DNA of 10,665 bases, from positions 1 to 10,665 of the forward strand of contig JAFALP010000133.1 of assembly GCA_019234175.1 (NCBI GenBank). Direction: 5' to 3'. The stretch's first letter is position 1. Every line of letters starts with the position of its first letter. Shown one piece after another: positions 6,130 to 10,665 of the stretch. The notes beneath the pieces are model-generated. The model searched no databases. It saw only the letters and a program-made list of their open reading frames with translations, and had not been told where the DNA came from. Both the position numbers and the translations under genes were made by a program. This DNA comes from Actinomycetota bacterium. GTDB lineage: Bacteria > Actinomycetota > Thermoleophilia > Gaiellales > Gaiellaceae.

Positions 6130-6160
6130 AGTCTGGACCCTGCCCCACGGTCAGAGTCAA
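6130..6160 (-). promoter_or_regulatory. MerR-type promoter/operator with 19-bp spacer
   Basis: On the - strand, TTGACT (6160-6155) and CAGACT (6135-6130) are separated by exactly 19 bp, the over-long spacer typical of promoters activated by MerR proteins. Most of the space is an inverted repeat: GACTCTG, a 9-bp centre, then CAGGGTC (6158-6136; 6 of 7 positions pair). The -10 ends 10 nt before the merR ATG, giving a leader of only a few nucleotides. The operator lies 22 nt upstream of the divergent ABC ATPase start and could control both directions. Activity is inferred. Confidence 0.68.
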
Positions 6161-6182
6161 GACCGAAAGGTACGGTGCAGCC

Positions 6183-7151
6183 GTGGAGCTCGTCCGCGTC
6201 GAGCAGCTCGTCAAGCGCTACCCGAAGGCGCAGGTGAACGCCGTCGACGGGGTCTCGTTCGAGATCGAGGCGGGCGAGGTCTTCGGCCTGCTCGGCCCCA
6301 ACGGCGCCGGGAAGACGACCACGGTCGGCGTGCTCACGACGCGCGTGCGGCCGACGGAGGGCCACGCCTCCATCGACGGGATCGACGTCGTCGCCGACCC
6401 GGTCGGGGTGCGCGCCCAGCTCGCCGTCGTCCCACAGCGCAGCAACCTCGACCGCGCCATCTCGATCCGCGACAACCTCGTCTTCCATGCCGCCTACCAC
6501 GGCGTGCCGGCAAAGGTCCGGGAGACGCGCGCCGACGAGCTCCTCGAGCAGTTCGGCCTCGCCGACCGGTCGAGCGAGAAGCCGGACTTCTTCTCCGGCG
6601 GCCAGTCGCAGCGCGTCATGATCGCGCGCGCGCTCATGCACAGGCCGAAGGTGCTCTTCCTCGACGAGCCGACCACGGGTCTCGATCCCGCCGCCCGCCT
6701 CTTCGTCTGGGACCGCCTGCGCGAGCTCCGCGACGCAGGTGTCACGCTCCTGCTGACGACGCACGACATGCACGAGGCGGCAGCGCTCTCGCATCGCGTC
6801 GGGATCATGGACCGCGGCAAGCTGCTCGCACTCGACACGCCCGAGGCGTTGATGCGCTCGCTCGCGGGCGAGACGACGCTCGAGCTCGCGGCCGACCAGC
6901 CTGCCGACGGGACGCTCGTCGACGCGCTCGCGGCGCTTCCCGGCGTCGAGCGCGTCGAGCAGCTGCAGGGATCGCCCGAGGACGGCGACGCCTTCCGCGT
7001 CCGTCTCTATCTCAGCGGAGATGCAGCGCCGCTCGTTGCGCCCGCGGCCGCGGTGCTCGGCGAGCAGGGCCTCGCCCTGAACGACGTCCGCCTGGGGACG
7101 GCGACGCTCGAGGACGTCTTCATCGACCTCACCGGCCGGAGCCTGCGTTGA
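6183..7151 (+). CDS. ABC transporter ATP-binding protein, DrrA-like (drug/lipid efflux)
   Basis: A 322-residue cytoplasmic ATPase that powers the permease encoded next. Walker A is GPNGAGKTT (38-46), the Q-loop glutamine is Q85, the signature is FSGGQSQRV (137-145), Walker B is VLFLDE (157-162) with TTGLDP after it, and the switch histidine is H194 in TTHDM. Residues about 230-322 form the extra C-terminal domain found in DrrA-type exporter ATPases (DUF4162-like), ending in TLEDVFIDLTGR. All catalytic residues are present. GTG at 6183 is the start because VELVRVEQLVKRY matches family N-termini. A GAAAGG lies 12 nt upstream, rather far. The stop overlaps the permease start by 4 nt (TTGA). Divergent merR and the shared 63-bp gap suggest drug-inducible expression. 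The substrate is unknown. Confidence 0.95.
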   Translation: MELVRVEQLVKRYPKAQVNAVDGVSFEIEAGEVFGLLGPNGAGKTTTVGVLTTRVRPTEGHASIDGIDVVADPVGVRAQLAVVPQRSNLDRAISIRDNLVFHAAYHGVPAKVRETRADELLEQFGLADRSSEKPDFFSGGQSQRVMIARALMHRPKVLFLDEPTTGLDPAARLFVWDRLRELRDAGVTLLLTTHDMHEAAALSHRVGIMDRGKLLALDTPEALMRSLAGETTLELAADQPADGTLVDALAALPGVERVEQLQGSPEDGDAFRVRLYLSGDAAPLVAPAAAVLGEQGLALNDVRLGTATLEDVFIDLTGRSLR

Positions 7152-7948
7152 GCGCAGCGGCGGTCCAGCTCGATCCGATCAGCCGCGGCGAGGTCTTCCT
7201 CGCCGTCCTCCGTCGCGACGTGTACGTCACGTGGAAGGAGCTGCCGGCGTTCCTCGCGCAGGTCATCCTCCAGCCGCTCTTCCTGCTCTTCGTGTTCGGC
7301 AAGGTGCTCGGCAGCCTCGGCTACACGCAGCACGGCTATGCCGACCTCCTCTTCCCCGGGCTGCTCGGGCTCACCGTCGTGCTCACGTCGATCCAGGCGC
7401 TCGCGTTCCCGCTCGTCGCCGAGTTCGGCTGGACGCGCGAGATCGAGGACCGCCTGCCCGCACCGATGCCGACGAGCTACGTCGCCGCCGAGAAAGTCCT
7501 GTTCGCCATGTTGCGCGCCTTCGTGGCGACGCTGATCATGATCCCGATCGGCTACGCGATCCTCGGCCACGTTCCGTGGCAGTGGAAGAACGTCGGCTGG
7601 TTCGTGGCGGCGCTCGTCCTCGGGGCGCTCGTCGGCGCCGGAATCGGCCTTCTGATCGGCACGCTCGTGCAGCCGCAGCGGATCAACATCGTCTTCTCGC
7701 TCGTCTTCACGCCGCTGCTCTTCACAGGCTGCACGCAGTATCCCTGGCCGTCGCTCGCGCGCCTGCGCTGGTTCCAGGTCATCACCGCCGGCAACCCGAT
7801 GACGTACGTGAGCGAGATGATGCGCGGCGCGCTGACGCCGGCGGTGCCGCACATCCAGCCGTGGATCTGCCTGGTGGTCGCGCTCGGCGCGATCATTCTC
7901 CTCATGACCGTCGGCGTGCGCGGCTTCTACCGGCGGGCGATCGACTGA
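7148..7948 (+). CDS. ABC-2 type permease, DrrB-like
   Basis: A 266-residue inner-membrane subunit forming an exporter with the preceding ATPase. Six hydrophobic segments are visible at about residues 36-52, 68-92, 117-140, 150-174, 180-196 and 238-257, as in ABC-2 permeases. The cytoplasmic loop R-E-I-E-D-R-L-P-A-P-M-P after the second segment, and the N-P-M-T-Y-V-S-E-M-M-R-G stretch near 216-227, are hallmarks of the DrrB/NodJ group. TTG at 7148 is the start: it forms a TTGA overlap with the ATPase stop, and GGAG sits 6 nt upstream. The gene ends only 3 bp from the end of the convergent lipoprotein gene. Likely cargo is an amphipathic drug, antibiotic or lipid. Confidence 0.94.
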   Translation: MSAAAVQLDPISRGEVFLAVLRRDVYVTWKELPAFLAQVILQPLFLLFVFGKVLGSLGYTQHGYADLLFPGLLGLTVVLTSIQALAFPLVAEFGWTREIEDRLPAPMPTSYVAAEKVLFAMLRAFVATLIMIPIGYAILGHVPWQWKNVGWFVAALVLGALVGAGIGLLIGTLVQPQRINIVFSLVFTPLLFTGCTQYPWPSLARLRWFQVITAGNPMTYVSEMMRGALTPAVPHIQPWICLVVALGAIILLMTVGVRGFYRRAID

Positions 7949-7951
7949 CCC

Positions 7952-8515
7952 TCATCGCCCCGCGTTGGCGATCGACTCCCTGACCTTCTCCGGCGTGAGC
8001 CAGCCGTGCGACGCCGGCAGGCAGGCGGTCACGATCCGAAGCACGGCCGGAGAGTGGACGTCGATGCCCTGGGCGATCACCATCTCCACGGACAACTGGC
8101 CCTGACCGTTCGGATCGGGGAAGTTCGCCAGCCCGTGGCTGCGCATGCAGCGTGCGAACGACAGCTCGGCGGCGATCTGCTGGCGGCTGGGCGGCGCCTG
8201 CTGCGAGCCGTTCCCGGTCGGGAGGAGGTGTGTGCACGCGCGGAGCGCCGACATGACGCGAGGCCCGGTGCCGAGATTGCGCACGGTCAGCTTCGGGTTT
8301 CCGTCGGCGTAGCCCTGCGGGTCGGGGAAGCTCGCCACTCCGTTGGACCGCATGCACTGCGAGAAGGCGAGCAGCGCCCCGCTGCTGCTCGCCGTCGCGG
8401 TTGCTGTCGTCGTCGATCCGACCTGCGCGATGCTCGCGCCGTTCTTCCCGCCCCCGCATCCGGCCGCGAGAAGGACGCAGGCCGCCGTGCAACAGATGAG
8501 GATGATCGTCTTCAT
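7952..8515 (-). CDS. lipoprotein of two repeated CMRSxG/FPDP modules, unknown function
   Basis: A 187-residue predicted lipoprotein. Residues 1-20 are a lipoprotein signal (MKTII, hydrophobic core, LLAAGC) with the lipid-bearing cysteine at C20, followed by a Gly/Ser/Thr tether to about residue 46. The rest is two copies of one module: residues 48-99 (C54, C94) and 118-169 (C123, C165). Both read F-x-x-C-M-R-S-x-G-x-A-x-F-P-D-P near the start and end in A-C-x-x-L-L-P or A-C-L-P; C-to-C spacing is 40 and 42. Two disulfides, one per module, are likely. I recall similar unnamed proteins as common in Thermoleophilia, but know of no assigned function. ATG at 8515 overlaps the MacB-like permease stop as ATGA, so they are co-translated. 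It is probably an accessory or ligand-binding partner of that permease. Confidence 0.88.
   Translation of the reverse strand: MKTIILICCTAACVLLAAGCGGGKNGASIAQVGSTTTATATASSSGALLAFSQCMRSNGVASFPDPQGYADGNPKLTVRNLGTGPRVMSALRACTHLLPTGNGSQQAPPSRQQIAAELSFARCMRSHGLANFPDPNGQGQLSVEMVIAQGIDVHSPAVLRIVTACLPASHGWLTPEKVRESIANAGR
8009..8164 (-). repeat. lipoprotein module copy B
   Basis: Encodes residues 118-169, with C123 and C165. It is the second copy of the two-cysteine module and is followed by a 17-residue tail without cysteines (residues 171-187, WLTPEKVRES within it). It sits about 18 residues after copy A. Confidence 0.8.
8219..8374 (-). repeat. lipoprotein module copy A
   Basis: Encodes residues 48-99 of the lipoprotein, with C54 and C94. 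It shares FxxCMRSxGxAxFPDP and a terminal A-C-x-x-L-L-P with copy B. Similarity is also visible in the DNA around the cysteine-methionine and FPDP codons, but third positions differ, so the duplication is old. Confidence 0.8.
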
Positions 8516-9714
8516 ACGGTTCGCAACGCCTCCGTCGGTGACATGCGCGCGGCGCGAATCGCCGGGAGAAGTCCCGCGAGCGCACCGATGAGGAGCGCGG
8601 CCGCGAGACCCCCCGCCCACGCGCTGGTGGGAATGGACACCTGCCAGTGCTTTGTCAGGGAGTAGACGACAGTGGAGGCGACGCCGGCGAGCACGCCGAC
8701 AGCGCCGCCGACGAGGGCGAGCAGAATCGCCTCGGACAGGAACTGCGTGCGGATCGCGCCCTTCGTCGCCCCGAGCGACCTCCGCAGCCCGATCTCGGAG
8801 CGGCGCTCGAGGACGCCGATCAACATGATGTTGCCGACGCCGACGGCGCCGACGAGGAGCGAGACCGCGCCGAGGCCGAGGAAGAGGCTGTTCAGCGCGC
8901 CCTGCGCGTCTGCCCGCGCGGTCAGCGCGGCCGAGGGTTGGCTGACGTCGACCTCGTTCGGCGACTCCGGGTTCGCGGTCGGTCCGAGCACCGACTGCAC
9001 GGCGGCGGTCTGGCTCGTCACCGACCGGACATAGATCGTCGTCGGGTGCCCGTCGAAGCCGAGGTACTTCTCGGCAGCGGGAAAGCCGACGAGCACGCTC
9101 GCGTCGATCTCGGGGGCGAGAGGCGCCGAGTTGAGGATGCCGGCGAGGTAGAACCACATGCCGCCGAGCCAGATGCGCTCGCCCGGATAGAGACGGTCGA
9201 TGCCGAGGCGCTGCGCCGCCGCGTAGCCGAGGACCGCGACGGGCTCGCGCTCTGTCGCGGCGTTGAGATAGCTGCCGGCGGCGACGGTGGCGCCGACCGT
9301 CTTCGGCAGGCCGAGACTCGCCGCCTGCACCGAGAGCGCATTCGTGTTCACGGCCGGGATGAGCGGGCTCCGGTAGACGTCCGCGTTCGTCGAGCCCGTG
9401 TACTGCACCTGCTGCACGGGGCCGATCCGCGCGATCATCCCCGGCGCGGCGAGCGGGAGCTCGGCGTTCTGGCCGAAGAGCGTCTGCCCGTTCGTGACCG
9501 TGAGCAGATTGGTCCCGAGCTTGTCGATCTCGGAGAGCAGGCCGGCCTGCGACGAGGACGACAGGCCGAGCACGGCGACGATCGCGGCGACGCCGATCGC
9601 AATCCCGAGCGCCGAGAGCGCCGCACGCATGCGTCGCGTGCGCAGCCCGACGCTGGCGACGCGAGCGAGGTCCGAGAGCCGCAGCCGCGGAGATTCGAGG
9701 GCGACGCTCGTCAT
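8512..9714 (-). CDS. MacB/FtsX-type ABC transporter permease
   Basis: A 400-residue membrane protein with the four-helix MacB topology: TM1 at about 31-52, a large extracytoplasmic domain (about 55-270, MacB_PCD type), then TM2 (273-300), TM3 (325-352) and TM4 (365-387). The coupling-helix motif ERRSEIGLRRSLGATKGAI (303-321) and the closing P-A-I-R-A-A-R-M-S-P-T-E-A-L-R (384-398) are the family signatures. Such permeases do not carry cargo through the membrane; they transmit force from a cytoplasmic ATPase to periplasmic or surface partners. No ATPase gene is next to it in this window; it may lie beyond 10665 or elsewhere. ATG at 9714 overlaps the stop of the Ig-like repeat gene (ATGA) and has no Shine-Dalgarno, implying re-initiation. 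Its own stop overlaps the lipoprotein start in the same way. Confidence 0.94.
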   Translation of the reverse strand: MTSVALESPRLRLSDLARVASVGLRTRRMRAALSALGIAIGVAAIVAVLGLSSSSQAGLLSEIDKLGTNLLTVTNGQTLFGQNAELPLAAPGMIARIGPVQQVQYTGSTNADVYRSPLIPAVNTNALSVQAASLGLPKTVGATVAAGSYLNAATEREPVAVLGYAAAQRLGIDRLYPGERIWLGGMWFYLAGILNSAPLAPEIDASVLVGFPAAEKYLGFDGHPTTIYVRSVTSQTAAVQSVLGPTANPESPNEVDVSQPSAALTARADAQGALNSLFLGLGAVSLLVGAVGVGNIMLIGVLERRSEIGLRRSLGATKGAIRTQFLSEAILLALVGGAVGVLAGVASTVVYSLTKHWQVSIPTSAWAGGLAAALLIGALAGLLPAIRAARMSPTEALRTV

Positions 9715-10034
9715 CGGGGAAGTACGACGAGCGCAAACGCCGTGCCCCGCTCCGTCCCGCGCACCGACACAATGACGTCGAAGCCTCCGGCTGCGTCCCC
9801 GGCGGTGAAGGGCGGCGCGACGGCGATCCCCCTCGCGTTCGTCGCGACGCGCGCCGTGCGACTCGTGTGCCTGCGGATCGCGAACCGCCCGGTCACGCCC
9901 TTCGCGGGCGCCCGGAACACCACGACGGCTCCATCGACGGGATTGCCGTCCTTGTCGAGGACCGTCACCGCGAGCGGGATGCCGAATCGGGTACCGGCGA
10001 GAGTGGACGACCCCGACGCCGCGCCGGCGTTCAC
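9711..10034 (-). repeat. Ig-like repeat 3 (C-terminal, divergent)
   Basis: Third repeat, with VTVLDKDGNPVDGAVVVF and NARGIAVAPPFTAGDAAGGF. It lacks the G-A-G-A turn and instead has an Arg-rich RFAIRRHTSRTAR stretch. It closes the protein. Confidence 0.75.
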
Positions 10035-10665
10035 CGTGGAGGCGATCGCCGCGCGATTCATCAGTGTGAATGCGAGCGGCTCCGCGCCGGCCGCGGCGGC
10101 AGTGGCCGTGAAGGTCCCCGCAACCCTGTTCGCGACGAGCGCCGGCGAGCTCGCGCGGCCCTCCTCATCGGTGAGCGCCGTCGCCTGCGTGCCGCCGCCG
10201 ACGAACGTCGCGCCCGCACCGCTCGCGGAGGCGGCGATGGCGAACGTGACGGTCGCGCCTTCCACCGGCGATCCCGTCGCGTCGACGATGCGCGCCTGCA
10301 GACGATCGCGATAGGTCGTGTCGACCGTCGCCACCGGATCGGTCGGGCTCACGGTCGAGACGGTCATCGCGGCGGCGTGGTTGTCGAGAGGGAACATCGC
10401 CACGCCGGCGACGCCGCTCGTCGAGGCCGTCGCGCTGAACCGTCCGGGAGCGCCGTTCGCGAGAAGCGGAGGCGAGGTGGCCACTCCGTCGGCATTCGTG
10501 ACGGCGGTCGAGCCCATGCCCAGGAAGGCGGCGCCGGCGCCGGTCACGCCGGGGACAACGGCGAAGCTCACCGTCGCACCCTGGACGGGAGCGCCGTTCG
10601 CATCCGTGACGAGAGCCTGGAGCGGCTGCGCGTACTCCGTGTTCACGGCGGCCTCCTCGGTGGTC
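9711..10665 (-). CDS. Ig-like (Big_1/invasin-type) repeat protein, 5' partial
   Basis: Open to the window edge, with 317 codons in view. It contains three tandem beta-sandwich repeats of about 95-111 residues. Each carries the Big_1 pattern: L-x-A-x-V-x-D-x-x-G-x-P-V-x-G-A-x-V-x-F, then a T-x-x-x-G-x-A-x-x-P segment, then G-x-F-x-V/A-x-A. The last repeat ends the protein (FALVVLPR) with no anchor, LPxTG or membrane helix at the C-terminus. A signal peptide or other N-terminal domain must lie upstream. A GTG at 10646 preceded by GAGGAGG could look like a start, but residues before it still match the linker strand of the next repeat, so the gene very likely continues. It is Ala/Thr/Val-rich and almost free of cysteine, as expected for a secreted protein. 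Its stop overlaps the MacB-like permease start, tying them into one operon. Adhesin-like or adaptor roles are both possible. Confidence 0.85.
   Translation of the reverse strand, partial: TTEEAAVNTEYAQPLQALVTDANGAPVQGATVSFAVVPGVTGAGAAFLGMGSTAVTNADGVATSPPLLANGAPGRFSATASTSGVAGVAMFPLDNHAAAMTVSTVSPTDPVATVDTTYRDRLQARIVDATGSPVEGATVTFAIAASASGAGATFVGGGTQATALTDEEGRASSPALVANRVAGTFTATAAAAGAEPLAFTLMNRAAIASTVNAGAASGSSTLAGTRFGIPLAVTVLDKDGNPVDGAVVVFRAPAKGVTGRFAIRRHTSRTARVATNARGIAVAPPFTAGDAAGGFDVIVSVRGTERGTAFALVVLPR
10035..10367 (-). repeat. Ig-like repeat 2
   Basis: Second repeat, with ARIVDATGSPVEGATVTF, EEGRASSPALVANRVAG and TFTATAAA. It is closest in sequence to repeat 1: same G-A-G-A-x-F-x-G-x-G-x-x-A turn. 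Confidence 0.75.
10368..10665 (-). repeat. Ig-like repeat 1 in view (partial)
   Basis: First visible Big_1-type repeat, with ALVTDANGAPVQGATVSF, then NADGVATSPPLLANG and GRFSATAS. Its opening strand is cut by the window edge. Confidence 0.7.

Noticed and set aside
6183..7948. Biosynthetic or antibiotic self-resistance cluster around the DrrAB-like pair
   Set aside because: No biosynthetic genes are nearby; neighbours are housekeeping or envelope genes, so a general efflux pair under MerR control is the simpler reading.
8647..10314. Long + strand open frame across the permease and Ig-like genes
   Set aside because: Antisense to two well-supported proteins. The composition is Asp/Arg/Ala-rich without recognisable domains.
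10644..10665. GTG at 10646 with GAGGAGG as the real start of the Ig-like protein
   Set aside because: The residues encoded before it still align with the linker strand seen between repeats 1 and 2, and the protein would lack any export signal. The motif more likely falls by chance in Glu-Glu codons.

Overview
The window is about 70% GC, reads densely with almost no non-coding DNA, and uses GTG/TTG starts, stop-start overlaps and short or absent leaders. With the protein content (Opp-type sugar uptake next to a GH1 enzyme, DrrAB-type efflux, a DUF6582-like small protein, and a lipoprotein with repeated CMRSxG/FPDP motifs) this points to a high-GC actinobacterium, most likely Thermoleophilia (Solirubrobacterales/Gaiellales). 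That placement is an inference from style and gene families. No rRNA, tRNA, CRISPR array, insertion sequence or prophage is visible.

Layout. (1) 1-1474, + strand: the last 40 codons of an Opp/Dpp-type ABC ATPase overlap a complete GH1 beta-glucosidase by 8 nt, giving the end of an oligosaccharide uptake-and-hydrolysis operon. (2) 2162-1471, - strand: a 49-residue single-span membrane protein followed by a beta-carbonic anhydrase. The carbonic anhydrase and GH1 stop codons share one palindromic CTAG. (3) 2219-3337, + strand: a membrane acyltransferase of family 3. (4) 6119-3349, - strand: a MerR regulator with a GyrI-like effector domain, a DUF6582-like small protein, a 6-oxopurine nucleoside phosphorylase, and a secreted NlpC/P60 hydrolase. 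A strong hairpin overlaps the merR stop, so the later genes may be separate units. (5) 6183-7948, + strand, divergent from merR: a DrrA-like ATPase and a DrrB-like permease overlapping by 4 nt. A MerR-type promoter (19-bp spacer carrying an inverted repeat) lies between merR and this pair. (6) 10665-7952, - strand: a protein of Ig-like (Big_1/invasin-type) repeats cut by the window edge, a MacB/FtsX-type permease, and a lipoprotein made of two copies of a two-cysteine module. All three are linked by ATGA overlaps.

How the genes work together. GH1 would hydrolyse glycosides brought in by the transporter whose ATPase ends at 123. The MerR-like regulator probably controls itself and the divergent efflux pair in response to a small, possibly toxic ligand. 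The last block looks like one cell-envelope machine: secreted Ig-like repeats, a mechanotransmission-type permease and a lipoprotein, made from one message. It is the part least explained by known systems. No MacB-type ATPase is present among the genes in view; it may lie beyond 10665.
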